DNA from: Candidatus Latescibacterota bacterium
GTDB lineage: Bacteria > Krumholzibacteriota > Krumholzibacteriia > JACNKJ01
NCBI GenBank assembly: GCA_020633725.1
Contig: JACKDC010000003.1
Location: forward strand, 1-64,000
DNA length: 64,000 nucleotides
Reading direction: 5' to 3'
Within the stretch, counting starts at the first letter, position 1; each line of letters starts with the position of its first letter. Shown here in pieces: positions 10,124-18,947 of this stretch. Both the position numbers and the translations under genes were made by a program. The notes below the pieces were generated by a model. It was not told the DNA's origin and did no database searches. It saw only the letters and a program-made list of their open reading frames with translations.

Positions 10124-12322
10124 ATGTCCTTCCACGGCTCTCCTCGCGGCCTTCACCGGCCCCTCGCGGCGCTCCTGGCACTGCTCCTCCTCCCCGCCCT
10201 GGCCCTCGCCCAGGACTGCCTGAACTACGCGGACTTCCAGTACTGGCTCACCGGCGTGGACACGCCCGGCTCGGCCATGGACGTGGTCCTGGACGGCACG
10301 ATCGCCTACGTGGCCGACGGCGCCGGCGGCCTCCAGGTGATCGACCGCAGCGATCCGCTCCAGCTCGCCGTGGTCGCCACGCTCCCGCTGCCCGGCACGG
10401 CCAGCGATCTGGCCCTGGCAGGCGACCTCCTCGCCGTCACCACGGCCGCCGGCGGCCTGCAGCTGGTGGACGTCTCCACCCCCACCAGCCCGCAGCTCCT
10501 CGGCGCCCTCGCCACGCCGGCGGACGCCCTCGGCGTCGCGATCGTGGGCTCGCGGGCCTACGTGGCCGTCAGCGAGGCCGGGCTCGAGATCGTGGACATC
10601 GCCGACCCCAGCGCGCCGACCCTCCTCGGAGCGGTGGACACACCAGACCGGGCGCAGCAGCTGGCGGTGTCGGGCGGGTACGTCTTCCTGGCCGACGCCC
10701 TGACCGGCCTGCTCGTGATCGACGTGACCGACCCGGCGCTGCCGGCCATCGTGGCGACGCTGCCGCTGGGCAGCCGCACGCACGACCTCGCGCTGGCCGG
10801 CAATATCGTGTACGTCGGGCTCTTCGATCTCGGGCTGGTGACGATCGACGTCAGCGATCCGCTTGTCCCCACCGAGCTCGGCCTGGCGCAGACCCTGGGC
10901 TTCGGCGAGATGGATGGCGTGGCCGTCGACGGCGACCTGGCCTACATGACCACCGGCACGGGGCTGCTCTTCACCATCGACGTCGCCGACCCCGCGACGC
11001 CCACCGTGCTCGCCGACCTGCGCGCCCCGGGCTTGGCGCGCAACCTGACCCTGGACGCCGGCGCCGCCCTCGCCTACCTGCCCGTGCAGAGCGGCGGGCT
11101 GCAGGTGGTGTCGATCCCGTCGCCGAACGTGGCGCCCGTGCTGGGCTCCCTCTACCTCACGGGCTGGTCGTCGGACGTCGTGGTCGCCGGCACGCACGCC
11201 TACGTGGCGAACCACCACGACGGGCTGCGCATCGTGGACCTGTCGAACCCGGCCGCGCCCGTGCTGGCCGGCGAGTTGCCGCTGCCCGGCGAGACCACCG
11301 ATCTCTTCGTGGACGGCGATCTCGTCTACCTGGCCAACTCCACGAACGGCCTTCAGGTGGTCTCGGTGGCCAATCCCGCCGCGCCGCAGGCGCTGGGCGC
11401 CGCGCCGACGCCGAGCGGTCTGGCCAAGGACGTCGCCGTGGCCGGCGGCTTCGCCTACGTGGCGGCCGACGCCGCGGGCCTGCAGGTCTTCGACGTGACG
11501 AACCCCGCCGCGCCGGTCTTCGTCGGCGGCGCCGACACGCCGGGCAACGCGGTGAGCGTGCTGCTGCGCGGTGACCACGTCTTCGTCGGCGATCGCAGCG
11601 GCGGGCTGCGCGTGTTCGACGTCTCCACGCCCTCCGCGCCCGTCGAGGTGGCGAGCCTCGCCACGCCGGCCGAAGCCTGGGACATGGATCTCGAAAGCGA
11701 CCGGCTCTACGTGGCCGTGGACGCGGCCGGCGTGCTGGTGGTCGACGTCGCCTCGCCCAACGCGCCGGTGCAACTCGGCCTGATCGACGCGCACGCGCAG
11801 TGCTTCGACGTCGCCGTGACCGGCTTCATCGCCTACGTCGCCACCGCGGGCGCGGAGGTGCGGGTGGTGGACGTCACCGACCCGGCCGCCGCGGTGAACG
11901 TCGGCGGCGTGGACGTGAGCGGTTCGCCCTCGGGCATCACCGTGATGGATGGCGCCGTCGTCCTGGCCTCGGGCTCCGCGGGGTTGACGATGCTCTACGA
12001 GCAGTGCCGCGACCTGACGGCCGTGCCCGGCGACACCGCCCCCGCCCCCACGGCGCTGGCCAGTTACCCCAACCCCTTCAACCCCGCTACCACGCTCCGC
12101 TTTCAGCTGGCGCGCGCGCAGCGCGTGACGCTCAGCGTGCACGACGTTGCCGGCCGCCAGGTCCGCCGTCTGCTCGACGGCGAGCGCATGGCCGCGGGCG
12201 ACCACGAGCGCCGCTGGGGCGGCGAGGACGATCGCGGCCGCGCCGTGAGCTCGGGCGTCTATCTGGTTCGCCTCGAGACGGAAGACGGCGTGGCCACGCG
12301 GCGCGCGGTGCTGGTGAAGTAG
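10124..12322 (+). CDS. Secreted LVIVD-repeat beta-propeller protein with FlgD/T9SS-type C-terminal tail
   Basis: This 732-residue protein has a signal peptide (residues 1-30, ending ALALAQ). About a dozen tandem repeats of roughly 43 residues follow, each with the AYVA-GLQVVDVSDPAAPVLLG pattern of LVIVD repeats, which fold as a beta-propeller. The last ~88 residues begin ALASYPNPFNPAT and end in an Ig-like FlgD fold of the kind used as a type A sorting domain in type IX secretion. The protein is therefore probably exported and surface-attached or released; its ligand is unknown. ATG 10124 has an AAAGGAA ribosome-binding site. A hairpin at 12333-12357 lies just after the stop. Confidence 0.85.
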   Translation: MSFHGSPRGLHRPLAALLALLLLPALALAQDCLNYADFQYWLTGVDTPGSAMDVVLDGTIAYVADGAGGLQVIDRSDPLQLAVVATLPLPGTASDLALAGDLLAVTTAAGGLQLVDVSTPTSPQLLGALATPADALGVAIVGSRAYVAVSEAGLEIVDIADPSAPTLLGAVDTPDRAQQLAVSGGYVFLADALTGLLVIDVTDPALPAIVATLPLGSRTHDLALAGNIVYVGLFDLGLVTIDVSDPLVPTELGLAQTLGFGEMDGVAVDGDLAYMTTGTGLLFTIDVADPATPTVLADLRAPGLARNLTLDAGAALAYLPVQSGGLQVVSIPSPNVAPVLGSLYLTGWSSDVVVAGTHAYVANHHDGLRIVDLSNPAAPVLAGELPLPGETTDLFVDGDLVYLANSTNGLQVVSVANPAAPQALGAAPTPSGLAKDVAVAGGFAYVAADAAGLQVFDVTNPAAPVFVGGADTPGNAVSVLLRGDHVFVGDRSGGLRVFDVSTPSAPVEVASLATPAEAWDMDLESDRLYVAVDAAGVLVVDVASPNAPVQLGLIDAHAQCFDVAVTGFIAYVATAGAEVRVVDVTDPAAAVNVGGVDVSGSPSGITVMDGAVVLASGSAGLTMLYEQCRDLTAVPGDTAPAPTALASYPNPFNPATTLRFQLARAQRVTLSVHDVAGRQVRRLLDGERMAAGDHERRWGGEDDRGRAVSSGVYLVRLETEDGVATRRAVLVK

Positions 12323-12332
12323 GCTTGCGGCT

Positions 12333-12357
12333 GGCGGCCCCTGGATCAGGGGCCGCC
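12333..12357. terminator. 25-bp perfect hairpin, copy 1 (bidirectional terminator candidate)
   Basis: An 11-bp stem with a GAT loop (arms GGCGGCCCCTG and CAGGGGCCGCC) lies between two convergent genes and covers the stop codon of the NapC-like gene. No T-run follows on either strand. An identical 25-bp copy is at 15759-15783. Confidence 0.5.
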
Positions 12358-13830
12358 GGCCAGGAACTCGTCGCGCAGGTACTCGTGCATGCGGCGATCG
12401 GGGTCGGCTTCGTCGGTGGGCAGCAGGAACTGGAACGGCGATTCGCTGTCATAGGCCAAGATCGAGTGACAGAGCGTGCAGTCGTGACTGATCGCGCGCC
12501 CGGTCTCGTCCACCATGTCGGCATTGTGGCAGCGGAAGCATCCGCCCGAGCGTTTGTGGCCGATGTGCGAGGGGTAACTGTTCCAGTCGATGTTCATCCC
12601 CGGATGCACGTTGGCCGTCCGGATGTCCTGCAGCGTGGCCACCATGGCGTCGATCTGGGGACCGAACTCCGTGAGCGCTTCCGGATCTTCGCGTCGGTAG
12701 TCGCCCAGCACCGCGCGCGCCACGCCTGCGGCGGCATCGTCCACCGGATAGGAACCCGTGAGGGCGTCGAGCGCCACGCGCTTGGCGTAGGGAATCGCTC
12801 GGTCGATGCCTCCGGCCACCAGGGCGTGGTCCACGGCATCCTCCGGATCCCAGTAGATGTGAGTCGCCCGGTTGTGGCAGTCGACGCAGTCCATCTCCCG
12901 CGCGTCGGTTTCGGCGGTCGCCGCGCCATCGAGCGCGCGGTTCGTGTAGCGGTGATAGCTGTCGCCGCGCTTCACTTCGACCCAGGCCATTTCCAGCCGC
13001 TCTGGGTCCACGCTCTGGTAGCGGACAGCGTTGGCCGGCGCCACGTGCCAGTGGATGGTCCCCCGCTCCTCGCTCGCGCCCGAACCCACCTTCAGCGCGA
13101 GGGTGGTATAGCGCGGTGTCGAGGCAGCGTCGAATTCGTGGCGGACGAGCGTCTTCACACGCTCCCCGTAGAACTTCTCCGGCCAGTGGCACCTCTCGCA
13201 GGTCTCTCGCGCCGGCCTCAGGTTGTGCACGGGCGTGGGGATCGGCCGCTCGTAAAGGTCAAAGGTCGCCGAGACGATCTGCCAGAGTCCATTGAGTTTC
13301 GCATCCACCAATGCCTTCGCGCCCTCGCCCACGTGGCACTCGACGCAGGCCACGTGCGCGTGCGGCGAACGCTGGTAGGCCACCCACTCCGGATTCATCA
13401 CGCTGTGGCAGGCGGTCCCGCAGAACCTGGCGCTGTCCATGAAGTGCAGCATGCGCGCGCCGCCCAGCCCGAGAAAGAGGATATTGGCAATGGTCAGCAC
13501 CGCCAACGTGCCCACCAAGCTCGAACCGAGGCTGGTCAACCTCGTCATCTCCAGGGGGAAGCGCGAGTCCAGCAGCTCCCGCGTTGTCTTGCCCGTCTGC
13601 CTGCGCAGACGGGCCCAGCCCACAGGAATGAGCAGCAGGCCCACGATGAACAGCAGCGGCAGCGCCATGTAGCTGACGAGGCCCACGTAGGCGTTCGTCA
13701 CGATGCCGGATACCCGCAGCAGCTCCATGAAGACGAACAGAACGAAGGCCGTGGTCGTCAGAACGACGCCCGCGATGCCGATCCAGTTGGTCGACAGTCC
13801 GAGGATGAGGTGTCGGAATCGTCGGAACAT
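12346..13830 (-). CDS. NapC/NirT-type membrane-anchored multihaem cytochrome c
   Basis: This 494-residue protein has two or three transmembrane helices in the first ~130 residues, followed by a large periplasmic part with six haem-attachment motifs. The first is the CxxxCH variant CGTACH in ARFCGTACHSVMNPEW; then come CVECH, CERCH, CVDCH, CFRCH and CTLCH. NapC/NirT proteins take electrons from the quinol pool and pass them to periplasmic reductases. It begins nine bases after the HAO-like gene ends, so the two form a quinol-to-HAO-like electron route. ATG 13830 has only a weak AGAGG site, consistent with translational coupling. Its stop lies inside the hairpin at 12333-12357. Confidence 0.85.
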   Translation of the reverse strand: MFRRFRHLILGLSTNWIGIAGVVLTTTAFVLFVFMELLRVSGIVTNAYVGLVSYMALPLLFIVGLLLIPVGWARLRRQTGKTTRELLDSRFPLEMTRLTSLGSSLVGTLAVLTIANILFLGLGGARMLHFMDSARFCGTACHSVMNPEWVAYQRSPHAHVACVECHVGEGAKALVDAKLNGLWQIVSATFDLYERPIPTPVHNLRPARETCERCHWPEKFYGERVKTLVRHEFDAASTPRYTTLALKVGSGASEERGTIHWHVAPANAVRYQSVDPERLEMAWVEVKRGDSYHRYTNRALDGAATAETDAREMDCVDCHNRATHIYWDPEDAVDHALVAGGIDRAIPYAKRVALDALTGSYPVDDAAAGVARAVLGDYRREDPEALTEFGPQIDAMVATLQDIRTANVHPGMNIDWNSYPSHIGHKRSGGCFRCHNADMVDETGRAISHDCTLCHSILAYDSESPFQFLLPTDEADPDRRMHEYLRDEFLAGGP

Positions 13831-13839
13831 GTCGCGCCT

Positions 13840-15195
13840 CTACTGCTTCACTCGGTACATCTTCGCGTAGAGTTCCTGCATCTTCCCTGACTGGATGTCT
13901 GCCTTGATCTCTGCGGTCGGACGCTGCAGCCACGCGTGGAAGGGATCGGCGAGCATCGCATCGATCTTGGCGTTGAGCTCGGGGTCGTTCAGCTCGCGCA
14001 GCTCGGGGATGTACTTGAAGTAGAAGTGCTGGGCGACGTCGTAGATGCCGTGCCACCAGGTGTAGTCCGGCCCCATCATCGCCGCGCCGTGCCGGGCCCG
14101 CCGGCCCTCGTGGTGCCAGACCTCCCACCAGGTCCATTCGTACTTGTTGGAGAACGCGGCCTTGCCCTCGCCGAGCCCCTTCTCTTTCGCGAACTGGTAG
14201 AGCGCGAGGCCGGGCTTTGCGAACTTCTCGTTGTAGAGGTTCACGACGCCGTCGTACTGGGCGTAGTGGCCGTCTACGAAGCGCTGGCCATGGCAGGCCT
14301 GGCAGACGTTCTTCATGTTCGCGCGCTTCGTCTCCCAGTTCTCCTTGGTCTTGGAGACGGGCGGACGAAGCGTCCAGCTGATGCGCTGGCCGACGTCGTG
14401 CGTGACGGCCTGATCGCGCGTCGCCGACATGTGGCAGGTCGCGCAGGTGGGCGCCTCGTAGTAGTCCACGCCGACGATCCAGCGGTCGGCGTTCAAGTTC
14501 ATGTCGTCAACGTGGGTGTAGTAGGCGTTTCCGTGCTTGCTCTCTTCGTAGATCTCCTTCTGGGGATGGTCCGGGCCCAGGTGGCACTTGGAGCAGGACT
14601 CGGGGCGGCGCGCCTGCGCTCGGCTGAAGGCGTGGCGAGTGTGGCAGGCCGAGCAAGCGCCCTTGCTGCCGTCGGGATTGATCCGGCCGATGCCGCTGTT
14701 GGGCCAACTGGTGATGTCCAGCCTGTTCGGGCTCGACGGGTCGATCTTCACCTTGCTGCCATGGCAACTCGCGCAGCCCGCGATCGCGGCCGGCGCGCCG
14801 CCGGCGGCATGGGCAAGGTAGGCATCGTTGGATTCAAGGATCTCGCCCGCGTGCGCGTGGTAGGAGTTCCCCACCTCGGCGGCCTCGCGCTCGTGGCAGC
14901 GGCTGCAGTCCTTGGGCGTGACCAATGTGGCGATCTGCGCACCTTCGTGCTCGAAGGCGTCGGCGTCGCCCCGCGCGGCCTGGTGGCAGTCCAGGCAAGT
15001 CACGTTGTGCTTTGCGTGTTCGCTGCCGTACCATTGCTTGTAGAGACCGGGCGACTTCTCCTTGTGGCAGGTCATGCACTTGCCCGCCACGCCGGCGTCA
15101 GCAGCCGGCTGCGCCAGAGACGGGCTCGCCGCCACAATGAGGGTCAGCACGCCGAGCGCGAGCAGTACGAGAACGGAAACGGCTTTCGAACGCAT
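13840..15195 (-). CDS. Octahaem cytochrome c of the hydroxylamine oxidoreductase (HAO) family
   Basis: This 451-residue protein has a signal peptide (residues 1-29, SPSLAQ) and exactly eight CxxCH motifs: CMTCH, CLDCH, CSRCH, CASCH, CSACH, CSKCH, CATCH and CQACH. HAO-family signatures include CSKCHLGPDHPQ, EESKHGNAYYTH and the C-terminal MMGPDYTWWHGIYDVAQHFYFKY region. In ammonia oxidisers HAO oxidises hydroxylamine, while HAO-like enzymes beside NapC-type partners are proposed to reduce nitrite or related nitrogen oxides. The membrane quinol cytochrome downstream favours a reductive role here. Whether the P460-crosslinking tyrosine is present needs a structural alignment. ATG 15195 has a GGAGGT ribosome-binding site; the Rrf2 gene is 21 bases upstream. 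Confidence 0.85.
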   Translation of the reverse strand: MRSKAVSVLVLLALGVLTLIVAASPSLAQPAADAGVAGKCMTCHKEKSPGLYKQWYGSEHAKHNVTCLDCHQAARGDADAFEHEGAQIATLVTPKDCSRCHEREAAEVGNSYHAHAGEILESNDAYLAHAAGGAPAAIAGCASCHGSKVKIDPSSPNRLDITSWPNSGIGRINPDGSKGACSACHTRHAFSRAQARRPESCSKCHLGPDHPQKEIYEESKHGNAYYTHVDDMNLNADRWIVGVDYYEAPTCATCHMSATRDQAVTHDVGQRISWTLRPPVSKTKENWETKRANMKNVCQACHGQRFVDGHYAQYDGVVNLYNEKFAKPGLALYQFAKEKGLGEGKAAFSNKYEWTWWEVWHHEGRRARHGAAMMGPDYTWWHGIYDVAQHFYFKYIPELRELNDPELNAKIDAMLADPFHAWLQRPTAEIKADIQSGKMQELYAKMYRVKQ

Positions 15196-15216
15196 CGTCT
15201 TGACCTCCTGCTGGGA

Positions 15217-15663
15217 TCAGCGTCCCGGGCCCGCATCCGGCGACGGCCGGCAGAGCGGGCTGTTGTCGTCGTGGACCACGATCAGGTCCGCAAGCAGCGT
15301 GCTGCTGAAGGCACCTTCGATCTCCGCGATCGCGGCGTCCATCTTGCGGTGAAGCGGGCAGAGCGTCTCGCCCCGGTGCTCCCGGCCCAGGGGGCAGCGT
15401 TCGATCCGCCGTATGGGATCGATGGCGTTGACCACCTCGAGGATCGTGATCTCGGTGGCGGGGCGCGCCAGCCGGCACCCTCCCCCCAGCCCGCGCTGGC
15501 ACTCCAGCAGCCCGGCACGACGCAGCGTCTGTAGCACCTTGACCAGATAGCCGGACGGGACCCCAGTGGCCTCTGCGATTTCCCGGGATGTACTGGACTC
15601 GCCGCCACTGGCGGCGAGCCAGGTGGCGACGCGAAGCGCGTAGTCGACGGTCTGGGAAAACAC
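15217..15663 (-). CDS. Rrf2-family transcriptional regulator (NsrR/IscR-like)
   Basis: This 148-residue winged-helix protein starts with FSQTVDYALRVATWLA and the recognition region SREIAEATGVPSGYLVKVLQTLRRAGL, typical of Rrf2 proteins. Possible Fe-S ligands are the Cys in GGGCRLA, the Cys of ERCPLG and the Cys of TLCPLHRKM, but spacing between the last two is eleven residues, longer than in NsrR or IscR. As the first gene of the HAO-NapC operon it is likely a nitric-oxide, nitrite or redox-sensing local regulator. The start is GTG 15663. It is unrelated in detail to the second Rrf2 gene at 49367-49813. Confidence 0.83.
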   Translation of the reverse strand: MFSQTVDYALRVATWLAASGGESSTSREIAEATGVPSGYLVKVLQTLRRAGLLECQRGLGGGCRLARPATEITILEVVNAIDPIRRIERCPLGREHRGETLCPLHRKMDAAIAEIEGAFSSTLLADLIVVHDDNSPLCRPSPDAGPGR

Positions 15664-15678
15664 GGCGCCCCCGCTAAG

Positions 15679-15716
15679 TGGATATTCTTACCTACAGGTC
15701 CAATTACACCCAAGGA
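15679..15716 (-). promoter_or_regulatory. Candidate operator/promoter of the Rrf2-HAO-NapC operon
   Basis: This AT-richer patch upstream of the GTG start holds ACCT-AC-AGGT, a short inverted repeat with a two-base centre, flanked by TTGGAC and GAATATCC on the minus strand. It is the only obvious symmetric site before the operon and could bind the encoded Rrf2 protein. The -10 and -35 assignments are uncertain. Confidence 0.3.
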
Positions 15717-15758
15717 CGAAGGATGTCAAGGTCCGAAATCGTCGGGAAGAGCAAAGAC

Positions 15759-15783
15759 GGCGGCCCCTGGATCAGGGGCCGCC
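15759..15783. terminator. 25-bp perfect hairpin, copy 2
   Basis: This sequence is base-for-base identical to 12333-12357. It lies 20 bases past the stop of the beta-helix gene (minus strand) and upstream of the Rrf2 gene. On the minus strand it is followed by TCTTTGCTCTT, weakly U-rich. The two copies bracket the cytochrome operon. Confidence 0.5.
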
Positions 15784-15803
15784 GTTCGCCACAATCGGAA
15801 GGT

Positions 15804-18800
15804 CTACTGCAGCGGGTAGTTGAGGACGTAGTTCGTCAGCGTCTGCCCCGGCGCGCAGAAGCCGCGCGCGCCGTTCATGACCGGGCTGCCCGGGTAGGCC
15901 TCGCCGGCGGACATGTTGAACTGGCTGCAGTCCTCGCGGATCTGGTCCTCGTAGGGCCAGGGCCAGAGCGACTCGCCCGTGTCCTGATCCCAGCCCGACT
16001 CGCCAACCAGGCTGCCGCTGGCGCCGATCTTCGTCACGATGCGCGCGCCGACGCGGCCGCCGCCCTCGCCCGCGGAGCCCAGCACGCTCCCGAGCTGCAC
16101 CTCCACCGGCGAGACGAGACCGCTCGTCAGCGGGTTGATGTCCGTGCGCGAGTGCGAGCCCATGCTGCCGTCGATGTTCCGGCCGCCGGTGTTGCCCCAG
16201 TAGACGTTGTAGTCGCCGTCGTCCAGGTGGTCGGAGACGGCGTACTGGCCGCTGTCCAGCGTCATGCTCATGATGATGCAGTCGCGCATGGACTCGTCGT
16301 TGTACATGTCGAAGGTCACGGGGCGGCGGCCCAGGTTGTTGATGCCGAAGGTGCAGTTGCGCAGCGACCAGCTGCCCACGTCCGCCGTGGAGGCGAAGCT
16401 GTACGGATCGTAGGTGTCGGTCTCGTCGGCGGCGTTGGTCAGGTGGTTCCACGCGATGCAGTCGGTGAGGGTGCCGATCGCGGTCGTCCCCTCGAGCCAC
16501 CAGCCCGCGGCGCCCTGCATGGCGATGCTGATGCAGCCCTCGTAGTGGCAGTCCGTGCTGCCGTTGGGCGTGAAGTAGGACTTGAGGCCGTCCACGTTGG
16601 GCGTGTCGATGCCCTTGTTGTCCGTGCCGTCGATGCTGATGCAGTTCTGGTAGTAGATCTTGTCGCAGGTGTAGCTGGCGAAGCAGCCCTGCGGCTCCTG
16701 GGTGAGCGAGAAGTCCCAGCGCACCAGGCAGCGGCGGAAGATGATGTTGTTCGCACCGTTGCTCACCTGGAAGGCGTAGCGGTGCGGGCCGCCGTAGGCG
16801 TAGCAGTCCTCGAGCAGGCCGTGGTGGCTGCCGTCCGTCACCAGGCCCGTGCGCCCGTTCCAGCTGATGCGGAAGAACTTGAAGTGGTGCGCGGAGTCGT
16901 GCACGTAGATCGGCGCCAGGGCGCTGTCGATGACCCGGAAGCCCATCACCTCGACGTAGGACGTGCCCCTCAGGTTGATCGTGTAGTCCTGGTTCAGCAG
17001 CGTCGCCCGGCCGGCGTTGCGCGCGCGCACCACGGTGTAGTCGCTCGCGCTGCCGGACTTCTCGACCCGCAGGTTGACGTCCTCCTCGTAGGTGCCGTCG
17101 TCCACCCACACCTGGTCGCCGGGGCCCATCTCGGCGACGGCCGCGGCGATCGTGCCGTAGCAGTCCGCGTTCGCCCAGCCGAAGGCGCTGATGTCGCCCG
17201 TGCTGCGGCCGCTGGTGCGCGTGCCGCCGATCTTGACGCAGTAGTAGTCGTCGGGGCTGGGGACGTCGTCGGGGATCTGGAAGGTGTCGTCGCTCATGTC
17301 CTCGACGCCGCTGTCCAGATCGCGCACGAGGATGCGATAGCCGGTGGTCGCGCCGCCGTCCTGGCTCGCGATCCAGCCGTAGCTGCCGTCGTTGGCCGTG
17401 CTGGCGGCGATGGTGCTCACCATCTCGCCGCCACGCCACAGCTCCAGCGCCACCTCCGCGCCGCAGTCGCTGCGGTTCCAGCTGATCGAGTACTCCGACC
17501 CCTCCACCAATTCCTCGCCGCCGTCGGGATAGGTCACCGTGAGCGTGCAGTCGCCGCCCGCGCCGGGCTCGACGATGGAGAACGCGGCGTCGCTGGTGTC
17601 CGTGGCGCCGCTCACCAGGTCGGTCACGCGGACGCGGTAGCCGTCGGTGGCCGTGCCGTCGCGGGTGGGCGTCCAGGTGTGGGTGCCGTCGTTGGCCGTG
17701 CCGGCGGCGATGCTGCGCACCACCGTGGCGTCGCGCAGCAGCTCGAGGGAGACGAGACCGCCGCAGTCGCTGCGCTCCCAGTTGAGCGTGTAGGTCTGAC
17801 CCTCGGTCAGCACCTCGCCGCCGTTGGGATCGAGCATGGCGATGTCGCAGGCGGGCGTGTCGACGATCGAGAAGGCGCTGTCGCTCTCGTCCCAGCTGTC
17901 GCTCTCCAGATCGATGATGCGGATGCGGTAGTTCGAGGTGGCGCCATCCACCTGGGCGACGGTCCAGCTGTGCGTGCCGTCGTTGCCGGTCTGGTTGGTC
18001 AGCACCTGCGCCAGATCGCCGGCGCGCCACAGTTCGATCCTGACCATCGCGCCGCAGTCGCTCACGTCCCAGCGGATCGTGTGCGTGGTGCCCGCCGTCC
18101 AGCTCTCGCCGCCGTTGGGCGCGAGCACGCGCACCTGGCACTCGGCGTCGGGCACGGGGACGGAGAAGACGCCGTCGCTCTCGTCCGCCGCGCCGCTCGA
18201 CAGGTCGCGGATGCGGATCCGGTAGTTCGCGCTCTGGCCGCCGAACTGCTCGGCGGTCCACATATAGCTGCCGTCGTTGGTGGTCTCGTTGCTCAGCGTG
18301 TCGACGAGGTCGCCGTCCTGCCACAGCTCGATGGCCACGCCGCCGCCGCAGTCGCTCACGTCCCAGGTGATCTCGTGCTCCGTGCCCACGGTCCAGCTCT
18401 CGCCGCCGTCGGGGCTCGTCACCGCGATGGTGCAGGCCGGGGGATCTTCCTCGTTCACCGGCGGCACCGCGATGGTGAAGGCCTCGCTGAACGCGTCGGA
18501 GCCGCTGGTGAGGTCCTCGACGCGAACCTGGTAGTCGTCGGTGGCGCTGTCCACCTGCGCGGCGGTCCAGGTGTAGTCGCCGTCATTCTTGGAGAAGTTC
18601 GCGATGGCCGCGACGGGCTCGCCCGCCTGCCACAGCTCGATCTTCACGCGGTCGCCGCAGTCGCTGACCGCCCACTCGAGCGAGTACTGCTGGCCGACGA
18701 CGAGGGTGTCGCCTCCCGACGGCGTCGTCACGAAGAGGACGCAGGGCGAGCTGTCCTCGGCCCCATCCGGCGGTGCGGCCGGCAGCCCCTTCTTGTCGCA

Positions 18801-18947
18801 ACCGGCGGTCGCGGCGAAGAGGGTGCCGAGCAGCACAAGCGCGCCCAGGGCGGCGTGCAGTTGTGCGCGACCTAGCCGCATCGGAGAGGGGAAATGCGAA
18901 CTGGCATCGTTCCGCCGATTGTCGATGGTGTCCTGTGATGTATGCAT
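15804..18947 (-). CDS. Exported protein with five tandem Ig-like repeats and a parallel beta-helix domain
   Basis: This 1047-residue protein has an unusually long basic N-terminus before a hydrophobic segment that ends FAATAGC, a possible lipobox (Cys50). From about residue 69 to 550 are five ~95-residue repeats, each opening with a Cys strand, then [PD]xGGExxxxG, a SDCG motif, IELW, NDGxxxW and YRIRVRDL. They resemble Ser-Thr-rich GPI-anchor-like (Kre9/KNH) repeats, and the two Cys per repeat could form a disulfide. The rest is a right-handed beta-helix of the pectate-lyase-like type, with no obvious catalytic triad. ATG 18947 has AGGAGAT upstream; ATG 18881 has none. Polysaccharide binding or cleavage is plausible but unproven. 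Confidence 0.75.
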   Translation of the reverse strand: MHTSQDTIDNRRNDASSHFPSPMRLGRAQLHAALGALVLLGTLFAATAGCDKKGLPAAPPDGAEDSSPCVLFVTTPSGGDTLVVGQQYSLEWAVSDCGDRVKIELWQAGEPVAAIANFSKNDGDYTWTAAQVDSATDDYQVRVEDLTSGSDAFSEAFTIAVPPVNEEDPPACTIAVTSPDGGESWTVGTEHEITWDVSDCGGGVAIELWQDGDLVDTLSNETTNDGSYMWTAEQFGGQSANYRIRIRDLSSGAADESDGVFSVPVPDAECQVRVLAPNGGESWTAGTTHTIRWDVSDCGAMVRIELWRAGDLAQVLTNQTGNDGTHSWTVAQVDGATSNYRIRIIDLESDSWDESDSAFSIVDTPACDIAMLDPNGGEVLTEGQTYTLNWERSDCGGLVSLELLRDATVVRSIAAGTANDGTHTWTPTRDGTATDGYRVRVTDLVSGATDTSDAAFSIVEPGAGGDCTLTVTYPDGGEELVEGSEYSISWNRSDCGAEVALELWRGGEMVSTIAASTANDGSYGWIASQDGGATTGYRILVRDLDSGVEDMSDDTFQIPDDVPSPDDYYCVKIGGTRTSGRSTGDISAFGWANADCYGTIAAAVAEMGPGDQVWVDDGTYEEDVNLRVEKSGSASDYTVVRARNAGRATLLNQDYTINLRGTSYVEVMGFRVIDSALAPIYVHDSAHHFKFFRISWNGRTGLVTDGSHHGLLEDCYAYGGPHRYAFQVSNGANNIIFRRCLVRWDFSLTQEPQGCFASYTCDKIYYQNCISIDGTDNKGIDTPNVDGLKSYFTPNGSTDCHYEGCISIAMQGAAGWWLEGTTAIGTLTDCIAWNHLTNAADETDTYDPYSFASTADVGSWSLRNCTFGINNLGRRPVTFDMYNDESMRDCIIMSMTLDSGQYAVSDHLDDGDYNVYWGNTGGRNIDGSMGSHSRTDINPLTSGLVSPVEVQLGSVLGSAGEGGGRVGARIVTKIGASGSLVGESGWDQDTGESLWPWPYEDQIREDCSQFNMSAGEAYPGSPVMNGARGFCAPGQTLTNYVLNYPLQ

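Noticed and set aside
9790..10125. 111-codon minus-strand ORF in the hairpin-rich region
   Set aside because: Its coding overlaps the inverted-repeat element, codon use is unlike real genes, and there is no ribosome-binding site.
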